From NCBI RefSeq assembly GCF_025144335.1, contig NZ_CP083544.1, positions 1 to 32,506 on the forward strand: a stretch of DNA of 32,506 bases, in the 5' to 3' direction. The notes under the pieces are model-generated. The model saw nothing but the letters and a program-made list of their open reading frames with translations. It had not been told where the DNA came from and ran no database searches. This document shows positions 16,870-24,647 of this stretch, in pieces; position 1 is the stretch's first letter; the number at the start of each line of letters is the position of its first letter. This DNA comes from Jannaschia sp. W003. Lineage in GTDB: Bacteria > Pseudomonadota > Alphaproteobacteria > Rhodobacterales > Rhodobacteraceae. The translations under genes were made by a program, and so were the position numbers.

Positions 16870-17345
16870 GGCTCCGCCTCCACGCGCGCGGCGATGCCGT
16901 CGTGCCGAAGCGCCACGCGCGCTCCGCCGCCCTCCAGCAGCAGCGCGAGGGGGCGGCCGCCCTCGGGCACCATGTCGCGCGCGAGCACGTAGCGCCCCGC
17001 CTCGCGGTCCGGCGCCGTCTCCTCGCCGCGCAGGGCGACGGCGGGCGCGGTCTCGTGGAACGCGGCGAGCGCGGGCTCGGGGTGGGGCGCCCAGCCGTCC
17101 TCGCCGTCGCTCTCGAAGCGGTAGCCCCGGCGCTCCCAGACCAGTGCCGCGCGCCGTCCGGTGACGAGCGCGTCGTCGCCCGCCCGCTCGAGCCGCACGG
17201 CGAGCAGCTGCGCCTCGCGCGCCGCCGCGTCCGGCCCGGTGCCGCCCGACAGCCCGAGTCCTGCCGCGCCGGCCACCACGGCCACGAGCGCCAGCACCAC
17301 GAGCACCTCGACCAGCGTGACGCCCGCATCCGGCCGGCGGCTCAC
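16866..17345 (-). CDS. gspH: Type II secretion minor pseudopilin GspH
   Basis: 159 residues from GTG 17345, overlapping the gspG stop (GTGA). The leader ends in RRPDAG and the hydrophobic segment is VTLVEVLVVLALVAVVAGAA with Glu+5. The periplasmic part begins with REAQLLAVRLERAGDDALVTGRRA-type sequence, followed by ALVWERRGYRFE. This is the long helix and first strands of the GspH/FimT family. GspH joins the pseudopilus stalk to the tip. Its position between gspG and gspI is the standard order. Confidence 0.88.
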   Translation of the reverse strand: MSRRPDAGVTLVEVLVVLALVAVVAGAAGLGLSGGTGPDAAAREAQLLAVRLERAGDDALVTGRRAALVWERRGYRFESDGEDGWAPHPEPALAAFHETAPAVALRGEETAPDREAGRYVLARDMVPEGGRPLALLLEGGGARVALRHDGIAARVEAEP

Positions 17346-17824
17346 CCGCCCCGCGCCCCGTGCGCGATGTCGGCGTCCACGCCTTCGCCGCCGGGCGCGC
17401 CGTCGGCGCCGAGGCTCACGAGGTCGAACGGCCCCGCCTCGCCCGGCGCGCGGTAGAGGTAGGCGTTGCCCCACGGATCCTCGGGGACGGCGGGCAGGTA
17501 GCCGCCCGCGACCCAGTTCGGCGGCTCCGGCGGCTGCACCGGGCGCACCGCCAGCGCCGCGAGGCCCTGACCCGTCGAGGGATAGGCGCGGTTGTCGAGG
17601 CGGTAGAGCTCCAGGGCCGAGGCGATCGTGCGCAGGTCGGTGCGCGCCACGGTGACGCGCGCCTCGTCGGGGCGGCCGATCACGTTGGGCACCACCAGCG
17701 CGGCCACGAGCGCGATGATCGCCAGCACCACCATCATCTCGATCAGCGTCACGCCGCTCTCGGGATGGCGCCGGCGGCCAGGTCCGCGCGGGCGCGCGGG
17801 GAGGGCGGGGTCGATCTGTTGCAA
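17342..17824 (-). CDS. gspG: Type II secretion major pseudopilin GspG
   Basis: 160 residues if TTG 17824 is the start; GGAGAGG sits four bases upstream. There is no ATG or GTG between it and the conserved segment. The basic leader of about 24 residues (ending RRRHPESG) is long for the family. The mature N-terminus is VTLIEMMVVLAIIALVAALV with Glu+5. The C-terminus has the Ca2+-site pattern YLYRAPGEAGPFDLVSLGAD, then GAPGGEGVDADI, which is diagnostic. GspG is the main subunit of the pseudopilus piston. It heads the gspGHICD operon and diverges from gspLMEF. Confidence 0.93.
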   Translation of the reverse strand: MQQIDPALPARPRGPGRRRHPESGVTLIEMMVVLAIIALVAALVVPNVIGRPDEARVTVARTDLRTIASALELYRLDNRAYPSTGQGLAALAVRPVQPPEPPNWVAGGYLPAVPEDPWGNAYLYRAPGEAGPFDLVSLGADGAPGGEGVDADIAHGARGG

Positions 17825-17866
17825 CTTGCCTCTCCGCGATGCGTGGCTAGGTTCGACACTAGGGCG

Positions 17867-17879
17867 ACCCTCCGAGGGT
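17867..17879. promoter_or_regulatory. Inverted repeat in the divergent gspG/gspL promoter region
   Basis: ACCCTC-C-GAGGGT is a perfect 6-1-6 inverted repeat, 17 bases upstream of the gspL GTG, in the 71-bp gap between two divergent secretion operons. Two CTAG tetramers (17847-17850 and 17859-17862) lie beside it. It could be an operator acting on both operons, or a small mRNA stem in the gspL leader. Confidence 0.35.
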
Positions 17880-17895
17880 TGAAAGGCACCGATCC

Positions 17896-19044
17896 GTGAA
17901 CCGAGACGCAGCCAAGCGCAGGACCGAGGCGGATGCCGCCCCGCCCGCGCCGCCCACGGTGGTCGCCTTTCCGCGCGCTGCCGCCCCGCCCGAGACCGCG
18001 CCCGCCCTGGTGCGCCGGATCGAGGCCGCCCACCGCCGCCGGGGCGCGCTTGTGCTGCCCGCCGAGACCGTAACGCTCTTGCGCGCCGAGTTGCCCGTGC
18101 GCGGCGCGCGGCGCATTGCCCAAGCGCTGCCGTTCGCCGTGGAGGAGCGCATCGCCGCGCCCCTTCGCGAGGTCCACGTGGCGCATTACCCGCTCGGCGA
18201 CGGCGCGGTGCTCGCCGCCGTGCTGGCCCGCCCCGCGATGGACGCCGCCGCCGCAGCAGGCGGCCCAGTGATCCCCGAGACGCTCGCGATCCCGGCGCCG
18301 CCCTCCGGCGTGGACGGCGCGCCGGCCTGGGCCGTGTGGCGCGAGGGCTCGCGCGCAGTGGTGCGCGTGTCCGACGGCACCGGCTTCGCGGCCACCGCCG
18401 AGGCGCTGCCGATGCTCTGGCGCCGGGCCGGCGCGCCGGCCGTGACCAGCCTCGGCGCCGCACTGCCGGCGGGCATCGAGGCGCGCGACCTCTCGGCCGC
18501 ACCGCCCCCGCCCGCCGCGCGCGACATGGCCTTCGACCTGCGGCAGGGTCTCTTCGCGCCGCGCGGCTCGGGCTGGGCGCCCCCCTTGCGCGCCGCCGCC
18601 GCCGTGACAGGCGTGGGGCTGGCGCTGCACCTCGCGCTGCTGGCCGCCGACGTCTGGTCCCTCGGGCGCATCGCGACTGCCGAGCGCTCGGAGGCCGAGG
18701 CCGCGCTCGCAGCGGTGCTGCCCGATGCGGCGATCCCCGCCGATGACCCGACCCGCGCGCTGGCCGCGCTGCGCCCGCCACCCGAGGTCCCCGCGGGCAG
18801 CGACTTCCTGCCCCTCCTCGCCAACACATCGGAGGCGCTGCTCGCCGGCGCCCCGCCCGTGACGTTCCGCACCCTGAGTTGGAGCGCCGAGGGCGGCGCG
18901 CTGCAGCTCGCCACGCTGGCCGGCGGGCTGGAGGCGCTTCAGGCCGCCGAGGGTGCGCTGGGTGCGGCCGGACTCGACGTGGCCGCCGGCGCCGCCACCG
19001 CGGGCGAGGGCGGCGCCGAGGCGTTGCTGACGGTGCGCCGGTGA
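17896..19044 (+). CDS. gspL: Type II secretion inner-membrane platform protein GspL
   Basis: 382 residues from GTG 17896. A cytoplasmic domain (to about residue 230) carries the Ala-rich, divergent ASKHA-like fold with RAELPVRGARRIAQALPFAV and EERIAAPL, the usual GspL block. One membrane helix lies at about 232-254. The periplasmic ferredoxin-like end has VTFRTLSWSAEGGALQLATL. GspL recruits ATPase GspE to the membrane and pairs with GspM. It is the first gene of gspLMEF, and its stop overlaps the GTG of gspM. Sequence divergence is high, as is normal for GspL. Confidence 0.85.
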   Translation: MNRDAAKRRTEADAAPPAPPTVVAFPRAAAPPETAPALVRRIEAAHRRRGALVLPAETVTLLRAELPVRGARRIAQALPFAVEERIAAPLREVHVAHYPLGDGAVLAAVLARPAMDAAAAAGGPVIPETLAIPAPPSGVDGAPAWAVWREGSRAVVRVSDGTGFAATAEALPMLWRRAGAPAVTSLGAALPAGIEARDLSAAPPPPAARDMAFDLRQGLFAPRGSGWAPPLRAAAAVTGVGLALHLALLAADVWSLGRIATAERSEAEAALAAVLPDAAIPADDPTRALAALRPPPEVPAGSDFLPLLANTSEALLAGAPPVTFRTLSWSAEGGALQLATLAGGLEALQAAEGALGAAGLDVAAGAATAGEGGAEALLTVRR

Positions 19045-19493
19045 GCGCGCTCGCCCGCCTAAACCCGCGCGAGCGGGTCCTGGTGCTGGGCGTGCTGCCC
19101 GCCGCCGCGCTCCTGGCGGGATGGTGGCTCGCCTGGGTGCCCCTCGCCGAGGCGCGCGCCGATGCCCTGCGCCAGATCGCCGGATACCGTGCTGTGGCAC
19201 TGGCGGCCTCGGGCACCGACGCGCTCCCCGTGCCGACAGCCGCCGCCGACCCCCGCCCTCTCCCGGTGCGCGTGACCGCGAGCGCCGAGGGCTTCGCGCT
19301 GCCCCTGCGGCGCATCGAGCCCGAGGGCGAGCGCCTGCGCCTTACGGTCGATGCCGTACCGTTCGAGGCGTTGCTCGAATGGCTCGCGGCGCTGGAAGGC
19401 GAGGCTGGCGCGCGTCTCGCCGCGGTGGAGATCGACCGCCGCATCGAGCCGGGCACCGTCTCGGCCCGCATCCTGCTGGAGGACGCCCGGTGA
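19041..19493 (+). CDS. gspM: Type II secretion inner-membrane platform protein GspM
   Basis: 150 residues from GTG 19041, overlapping the gspL stop. A short cytoplasmic start with LNPRERVLVLGVLPAAALLA leads into one membrane helix (about 13-32). A coiled segment (EARADALRQIAGYRAVAL) and a periplasmic ferredoxin-like domain with VPFEALLEWLAALEGEAGAR and VAVEIDRRIEPGTVSAR-like strands follow. This is the GspM layout. It stabilises GspL and the GspE-GspF assembly. Its stop overlaps the gspE GTG. Confidence 0.85.
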   Translation: MSALARLNPRERVLVLGVLPAAALLAGWWLAWVPLAEARADALRQIAGYRAVALAASGTDALPVPTAAADPRPLPVRVTASAEGFALPLRRIEPEGERLRLTVDAVPFEALLEWLAALEGEAGARLAAVEIDRRIEPGTVSARILLEDAR

Positions 19494-21004
19494 CCGTGCC
19501 GCGCCTCCCTTACGCCTTCGCGCGCGCCCACGGCGTGGTGGTGGCCAGCGCCGAGGACGGCGCCCCCGTGTGTCGCCACCGCGAGGGCGCACCCGTCGAA
19601 GCGCTGGTCGAGGCGCAGCGCGCCGCCGGGGCGCTGGTGCGCTTCGAGGCCGTCGACGCCGCCGGCTTCGAGGGCGAGCTTGGCCGGCTCTATCGCGACA
19701 GCGCCACCGAGGCCGCCGAGGCGGCGGGCGGCGGCGGCGAGGACGAGGCGGGCGACCTCGCCGCGCTCGCCGACAGCGCCGCCGCCGTGGACGACCTGCT
19801 CGACACCAAGGACGACGCGCCGGTGGTGCGCCTGATCAACGCGATCCTGCTCGAGGCCGTGAAGGAGGGCGCCTCGGACGTGCACATCGAGACCGAGGAG
19901 CGCCGTCTCGTGGTGCGCTTCCGCATCGACGGCGTCCTGCGCGAGGTGATCGAGCCCAAGCGCGCCCTCGCCGGGCTGCTGATCAGTCGCATCAAGGTCA
20001 TGGGCCGCCTCGACATCGCCGAGAAGCGGCTGCCCCAGGACGGCCGCGTCAGCCTGCGTGTGGGCGGCTACGAGCTGGACGTGCGCGTCTCGACCATTCC
20101 CTCGCAATACGCCGAACGCGTGGTGATGCGCCTCCTGGACCGCGGCCAGACCCGCCTCGGCCTGCCGCACCTCGGCCTGTCGGAGCGCGACCGCGCCGCC
20201 TTCGAGCGGATGCTCGCGCGGCCCGACGGGCTGGTACTCGTGACCGGCCCCACCGGCTCGGGCAAGACCACCTCGCTCTACGCGGCGCTCGATCTGCTGA
20301 ACGACCGCTCACGCAACATCATGACCATCGAGGATCCGATCGAGTACTCGATTGACGGCATCGGCCAGATGCAGGTGAACGCCAAGGCCGACCTGTCCTT
20401 CGCACGGGGCCTGCGCGCCATCCTGCGCCAGGACCCGGACGTGATCATGATCGGTGAGATCCGCGACCGCGAGACCGCGCAGATCGCCGTCGAGAGCGCC
20501 ATGACCGGCCATCTCGTGCTCTCCACGCTCCACACCAACACCGCGCTCGGGGCGACCTCGCGGCTCGCGGACATGGGCGTGGAGCGGTTCCTGCTCGCGC
20601 CGATGCTGCGCGGCCTCGTGGCGCAGCGGCTGGTGCGCCGCGTGTGCCCCGACTGCGCTGCGCCGCGCACCGTCACCGCAGCCGAGGCCGCGCCGCTGGG
20701 CGGGCACCTCGCCCCGGGCACCACCGTGATGCGCGGCACTGGCTGCGACGCTTGCCACGGCACCGGCTATCGCGGGCGCCTGCCGCTCTACGAGGTGGTG
20801 GAGTTCGACGGCGCCTTGGAGCGCATGGTCCACGAGGGCGCCTCCGAGGCCGCGCTCGCCGAGGCGGCGCGGCGGCGCGGCCCGGGCATCCTGGCCGATG
20901 GCGCCGACAAGCTGCGCGCGGGTCTCACCACCGTCGAGGAGGTGGCCCGCGTGGTGCAGGAGGTGGCCGCCGGCGATGCTGCCGTGCCCGTGCCCGCCGG
21001 CTGA
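19490..21004 (+). CDS. gspE: Type II secretion ATPase GspE
   Basis: 504 residues from GTG 19490. A short N1E-like domain binds GspL. It is followed by the N2 block SDVHIETEERRLVVRFRIDG and a RecA-like ATPase with Walker A GPTGSGKT (253-260), the Asp box EDPIEYSIDGIGQMQVN, Walker B DPDVIMIGEIRDRETAQIA and the His box GHLVLSTLHTNTA. A tetracysteine zinc domain has C386-C389 and C419-C422. The linker at about 75-95 is acidic and Gly-rich. All catalytic motifs are intact, so the system looks energetically competent. It lacks the long N0 extension of Vibrio-type enzymes. Confidence 0.95.
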   Translation: MTVPRLPYAFARAHGVVVASAEDGAPVCRHREGAPVEALVEAQRAAGALVRFEAVDAAGFEGELGRLYRDSATEAAEAAGGGGEDEAGDLAALADSAAAVDDLLDTKDDAPVVRLINAILLEAVKEGASDVHIETEERRLVVRFRIDGVLREVIEPKRALAGLLISRIKVMGRLDIAEKRLPQDGRVSLRVGGYELDVRVSTIPSQYAERVVMRLLDRGQTRLGLPHLGLSERDRAAFERMLARPDGLVLVTGPTGSGKTTSLYAALDLLNDRSRNIMTIEDPIEYSIDGIGQMQVNAKADLSFARGLRAILRQDPDVIMIGEIRDRETAQIAVESAMTGHLVLSTLHTNTALGATSRLADMGVERFLLAPMLRGLVAQRLVRRVCPDCAAPRTVTAAEAAPLGGHLAPGTTVMRGTGCDACHGTGYRGRLPLYEVVEFDGALERMVHEGASEAALAEAARRRGPGILADGADKLRAGLTTVEEVARVVQEVAAGDAAVPVPAG

Positions 21005-21007
21005 TCC

Positions 21008-22240
21008 GTGGCCGCGTTCCTCTACCGCGCCGTGGACCCGCGCGGCCGCACCGCCAAGGGCGTGATCGAGGCCCAGAGCGCCGCCGCCGCGCGCCGCGAC
21101 CTGCGCGCGCGCCAGCTCCTGCCGCTCACGGTGGAGCCGACCGTGCAGCGCGGACGAGCCGCCGCGGCGGCGGACGGCGAGGGAACCCCGCCCCGCGCCG
21201 GCGGCCCTCGCCTCGGCACCCGTGCGCTGGCCCTCGTGACGCGCCAGCTCTCGACGCTGATCGGCGCCGGGGTGCCCGTCGAGGAGGCGCTGCGCATCGT
21301 GGCGCAGGGCGCGGGGCCGAAGGCGGCGCCGATGCTGCTGAACCTGCGCGCTGCGGTGCTCGATGGACGCAGCCTCCACGCCGCCTTGGGCGACTACCCT
21401 CGCGTCTTCGGACGCTTCTTCCGCGCTTCCGTGCGCGCCGGCGAGACAGCGGGCCGCCTCGGCCCCGTCCTGGAGCACCTTGCCGGCTTCGTGGAGACGC
21501 GCGCGCGCAACCGCCAGACGGTGCAGCTGGCGCTGCTCTATCCGTCCCTCCTCGCGGTGGTGTCGCTGGCGCTCGTGGTCGGGCTTCTGACCTTCCTCGT
21601 GCCCGACATCGTGAAGGTCTTCACCGCGCGCGGCGCCGAGCTGCCGCTGCTGACGCGCGTGCTGATCGGCCTGAGCGACGGACTGGTCCGCCACGGCCTC
21701 GCGTTGCTCGCGGGCCTCCTCGCGGCGGGGGCGGCCGGCGCCTGGCTGCTCTCGCGCCCCGCGGTGCGGCTGCGCGCCGATCGCCTGCTCGCCACGGTGC
21801 CGCCGTTCCGGGCCTTCTCGCTGCGCATCGCCGCGGCGCAGTTCGCGGGCACCCTCGCCACGCTGACGCTCAGCGGCGTGCCCCTGGCCGAGGCGCTGCC
21901 GGCCGCCGCGGACACCGTGCCCAACCGCCACCTGCGCGCGCGCGCCGGAACCGTGGCGGTGCGCGTGCGCGAGGGCGCCGCGCTGTCCACCGCGATGGCC
22001 GAGGCCGCGATCTTCCCGCCGATGCTGCTGGCCATGGTCGCCTCGGGCGAGGGCGCCGGCACGCTCGGCCCGGCGCTGGCACGCGCCGCTGCCGACGGCG
22101 CGCGCGACCTCGACGCGATGGTCTCGGCCTTCGTGGCCCTCGTGGAGCCTGCAGTGCTCCTGCTGATGGGCGGCATCGTGATGCTCCTGGTGCTGTCGAT
22201 CCTCCTGCCCATCGTGAACCTCAACACGCTGGCGGTGTAA
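21008..22240 (+). CDS. gspF: Type II secretion inner-membrane platform protein GspF
   Basis: 410 residues from GTG 21008, three bases after the gspE stop. It opens with FLYRAVDPRGRTAKGVIEAQ, then has two GspF repeats. The first includes RQLSTLIGAGVPVEEALRIV and the second includes FAGTLATLTLSGVPLAEALP. Three membrane helices lie near 170-200, 220-245 and 375-400, and the end reads LSILLPIVNLNTLAV. GspF is the polytopic rotor or anchor on which pseudopilins assemble. It is the last gene of the gspLMEF operon. Confidence 0.93.
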   Translation: MAAFLYRAVDPRGRTAKGVIEAQSAAAARRDLRARQLLPLTVEPTVQRGRAAAAADGEGTPPRAGGPRLGTRALALVTRQLSTLIGAGVPVEEALRIVAQGAGPKAAPMLLNLRAAVLDGRSLHAALGDYPRVFGRFFRASVRAGETAGRLGPVLEHLAGFVETRARNRQTVQLALLYPSLLAVVSLALVVGLLTFLVPDIVKVFTARGAELPLLTRVLIGLSDGLVRHGLALLAGLLAAGAAGAWLLSRPAVRLRADRLLATVPPFRAFSLRIAAAQFAGTLATLTLSGVPLAEALPAAADTVPNRHLRARAGTVAVRVREGAALSTAMAEAAIFPPMLLAMVASGEGAGTLGPALARAAADGARDLDAMVSAFVALVEPAVLLLMGGIVMLLVLSILLPIVNLNTLAV

Positions 22241-22498
22241 GGTTCGGTTTCGAGGTCGCTGGCCGGCGGACGAGATCTAGCCTCCTCGAGACACCCTGCG
22301 CATGCTCGTCGCATCCTGCTAAAGCTCTTCCGCCGGAGAACGTCACGCCGGTACGGAAAGCCCAGCAGGAGGACGTCGATGCCGCCGGTGGTGTGCCGGC
22401 AGGCCAGGCTCTCGGCGAATCTCGTGGGGCAGGGGCGCGCGAGCGGGTTCACCGCGGGGACACCGCGCGAACGCAATGACGGCTTCTGAATTGGATCG

Positions 22499-22528
22499 TT
22501 GACAGAGCGTCTCGGATCGAACCAATCT
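22499..22528 (+). promoter_or_regulatory. Candidate sigma-70-type promoter of the peptide transporter operon
   Basis: A perfect TTGACA at 22499-22504 is followed, after 18 bases, by CAATCT at 22523-22528, a weak -10 match. The proximity to the operator-like repeat just downstream and to the first gene start makes it the best promoter candidate here. The -10 element is poor, so activation or another sigma factor may be needed. Confidence 0.4.
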
Positions 22529-22537
22529 CGAATTGGT
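22521..22537. promoter_or_regulatory. Operator-like palindrome upstream of the peptide transporter operon
   Basis: ACCAAT-CTCGA-ATTGGT is a perfect 6-5-6 inverted repeat. It overlaps TTGGT-CCC-ACCGA (22533-22545), close to the TnGTnnnACnA pattern bound by FadR/VanR-type GntR regulators. A GntR/FCD regulator gene closes this same operon, so this is its most likely site. The pairing is inferred from position. Confidence 0.45.
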
Positions 22538-22557
22538 CCCACCGAGGAGACGGTACC

Positions 22558-23559
22558 CTGCCCCCATCCGCGCAGAACGAGGCCCTTCTGTCCGTCCGCG
22601 ACTTCAGCCTTCGTTTTCGGGGGCAGCCCTGCGACGTGCTGGAGGCGGTGGACCTGGAGGTCCGCGCGGGCGAGGTGCTCTGCATCGTCGGCGAGTCGGG
22701 CTGCGGCAAGAGCGTCACGGCGATGGCCCTGATGGGCCTTCTGCCCGAAGGGGCAGCGGAAATTTCCAGCGGCGTCATGCACTTCGATGGGCGTGACTTC
22801 GACCTGCGCCACGATCGCCTTCCGTCGGACCTGCGTGGCGGCGCGATGGCGATGATCTTCCAAGAGCCGATGACCTCGCTCAATCCGGTCTTCCGGGTGG
22901 GCGATCAGATCGCCGAGGCGGTGCGCCGCCACCGGGGGGGCTCGAAGGCCGAAGCGCACGAGGCCGCGGTGGCCATGCTGCGCCGTGTCGGCCTGCCCTC
23001 GCCCGCGGAGAAGGCGCGCCAGTTCCCGCACCAATTATCAGGTGGTCAGCGCCAGCGCGTGATGATCGCCATGGCGCTGGCGAACGACCCAAAGGTGCTG
23101 ATCGCCGACGAGCCGACTACGGCGCTCGACGTGACGATCCAGGCGCAGATCCTGGACCTGATCCGCGATCTCCAGCGCGAGACGGGCACCGGAACGGTGC
23201 TCATCACACACGACCTCGGCGTGGTGGCGGAGATCGCCGACAGCGTGGCGGTGATGTACGGCGGTCAGGTGGTGGAGCGCGGCCCCGTGGCCAAGGTGCT
23301 GGAAGACCCACAGCATCCCTACACGATCGGGCTGATCGAGTCGGTGCCCAGGCTGGGCGGCGCGGGCGGACGGCTGAGCACGATCCCCGGATCGGTGCCC
23401 TCGCTCGATGCGATGCCCGAGGGCTGTCGCTTCCGCTCGCGCTGCGCCTTCGCGGCACCGGTCTGCGCCGAGCGGCCCCCTTTGCGCGAACTTGGCGACG
23501 ACCACGCGGCGGCCTGCCACTTCGCCCCCCTCGAGACGACCCTGCGGGTGGCATCGTGA
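22558..23559 (+). CDS. Peptide ABC transporter ATP-binding protein, DppD/OppD type
   Basis: 333 residues if translation starts at CTG 22558, eight bases after GAGGAG. The next usual start, GTG 22636, would remove the first strand, here [16 protein letters not shown], which the family always has. The frame has no ATG, GTG or TTG between the upstream stop at 22477 and 22636. Walker A is GESGCGKS (45-52), signature LSGGQ (160-164), Walker B LIADE (D184, E185) and the His switch ITHD. The oligopeptide-type C-terminus has the Cys pattern [15 protein letters not shown]. It energises the permeases encoded downstream. Its stop overlaps the next GTG (GTGA). Confidence 0.93.
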   Translation: MPPSAQNEALLSVRDFSLRFRGQPCDVLEAVDLEVRAGEVLCIVGESGCGKSVTAMALMGLLPEGAAEISSGVMHFDGRDFDLRHDRLPSDLRGGAMAMIFQEPMTSLNPVFRVGDQIAEAVRRHRGGSKAEAHEAAVAMLRRVGLPSPAEKARQFPHQLSGGQRQRVMIAMALANDPKVLIADEPTTALDVTIQAQILDLIRDLQRETGTGTVLITHDLGVVAEIADSVAVMYGGQVVERGPVAKVLEDPQHPYTIGLIESVPRLGGAGGRLSTIPGSVPSLDAMPEGCRFRSRCAFAAPVCAERPPLRELGDDHAAACHFAPLETTLRVAS

Positions 23560-24647
23560 TCCTGGAGGCTCGCGATCTGCGCAAGCATTTCCGCATCGGC
23601 GGCGGGCTGTTCGCCGAGCGCGGCACCGTGAAGGCGGTCGACGGCGTCTCACTCGCCGTCGAGGCGGGCGAGACCTTCGCCATCGTCGGCGAGTCGGGTT
23701 GCGGAAAGTCGACACTCGCACGGCTCCTGATGCGCCTGATCGAGCCGACCGAAGGCACGGTGCGCTTCGATGGCGTCGAGGTGACGGGGCAGGGGACCGA
23801 CCTCGCCGCTTTGCGCCGCGACGTCCAGTTCATCTTTCAGGATCCGTTCTCCTCGCTCAACCCGCGTCTCACGGTGGGGCGACTGGTGGGCGAGCCGCTC
23901 GAGGTCCACGCGCCGGAACTGCCGGCCCGCGAGCGGCGCGCGAAGGTGGCGGCCCTGCTGGAGAAGGTCGGGCTGCGCCCCGAGCACGGCGATCGCTACC
24001 CACACGAGTTCTCGGGCGGGCAACGCCAGCGCATCGGCATCGCCCGCGCCCTTGCCTCCGGCCCCCGCGTGGTGATCGGCGACGAGCCGGTCTCGGCCCT
24101 CGACGTGAGTGTCCAGGCGCAGGTCATCAACCTGCTCGACGACCTGCGCCGCGACCTCGGCCTCACGCTGATCCTGATCGCTCACGACCTCGCCGTGATC
24201 CGGCACATGAGCGACCGGGTGGCGGTGATGTACCTGGGCCGGATCGTGGAGCAGGCGGCGACCACCGACCTGTTCGCGTGGCCGCGTCATCCCTACACCC
24301 GGGTGCTGCTCGACGCGGTGCCCGATCTCGACGCGCCGGGCGGCGCGAAGCGCAGCCACGTGGAGGGCGAGATGCCCTCGCCATCGGCGCCGCCGTCCGG
24401 CTGCCCCTTCCACCCGCGCTGCCCCCACGCGCGGGATCGATGCAGCACCGACGTGCCCGTGCTGGAGGAAGCGGAGGGCCACGCCGTCGCCTGCCACTTC
24501 TGGCGCGAGATCGAGGACGCGCCCCGCGCGGCTTCCGTCCGCACCCGCGGTCCCGCCGCAGAAGCGCGGTTGGCGCTGTGGCGCCGGGCAGCCGGGGGCG
24601 CGCGCGTCGTGCCCGCACAGGAAACCAACGAGGAGGAGAGACCATGA
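23556..24647 (+). CDS. Peptide ABC transporter ATP-binding protein, DppF/OppF type
   Basis: 363 residues from GTG 23556. Walker A is GESGCGKST (from residue 45), the Q-loop is FIFQDPFSSLNP, the signature is FSGGQRQRIGIARAL, Walker B is VVIGDEPVSALD, and the His switch IAHD is followed by the oligopeptide-type C-terminal motif SGCPFHPRCPHARDRC. All key residues are present. The last 40 or so residues are an Arg/Ala-rich extension not typical of the family. It pairs with the upstream ATPase as a heterodimer. Its last codons contain the AGGAGGAGAG ribosome site of the next gene, whose ATG overlaps the stop. Confidence 0.93.
   Translation: MILEARDLRKHFRIGGGLFAERGTVKAVDGVSLAVEAGETFAIVGESGCGKSTLARLLMRLIEPTEGTVRFDGVEVTGQGTDLAALRRDVQFIFQDPFSSLNPRLTVGRLVGEPLEVHAPELPARERRAKVAALLEKVGLRPEHGDRYPHEFSGGQRQRIGIARALASGPRVVIGDEPVSALDVSVQAQVINLLDDLRRDLGLTLILIAHDLAVIRHMSDRVAVMYLGRIVEQAATTDLFAWPRHPYTRVLLDAVPDLDAPGGAKRSHVEGEMPSPSAPPSGCPFHPRCPHARDRCSTDVPVLEEAEGHAVACHFWREIEDAPRAASVRTRGPAAEARLALWRRAAGGARVVPAQETNEEERP

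Larger units (their letters stand above)
22241..22557. other. Intergenic leader between gspF and the peptide transporter operon
   Basis: This 317-bp gap holds no recognisable gene. Open minus-strand frames of about 75 codons lack motifs or ribosome sites. Near its 3' end are a TTGACA box, a palindrome and a GAGGAG ribosome site for the next gene. I see no clear terminator after gspF. Confidence 0.4.

Noticed and set aside
13751..17164. 1137-codon plus-strand open frame
   Set aside because: Lies antisense to gspD, gspC, gspI and gspH; low-complexity sequence without motifs.
17342..20170. 942-codon minus-strand open frame
   Set aside because: Only the last 160 codons (gspG) are real; the rest is antisense to gspL, gspM and gspE.
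22343..22567. Minus-strand 74-codon frame before the transporter operon
   Set aside because: No ribosome site, no motif, and it covers the promoter and operator candidates of the operon.
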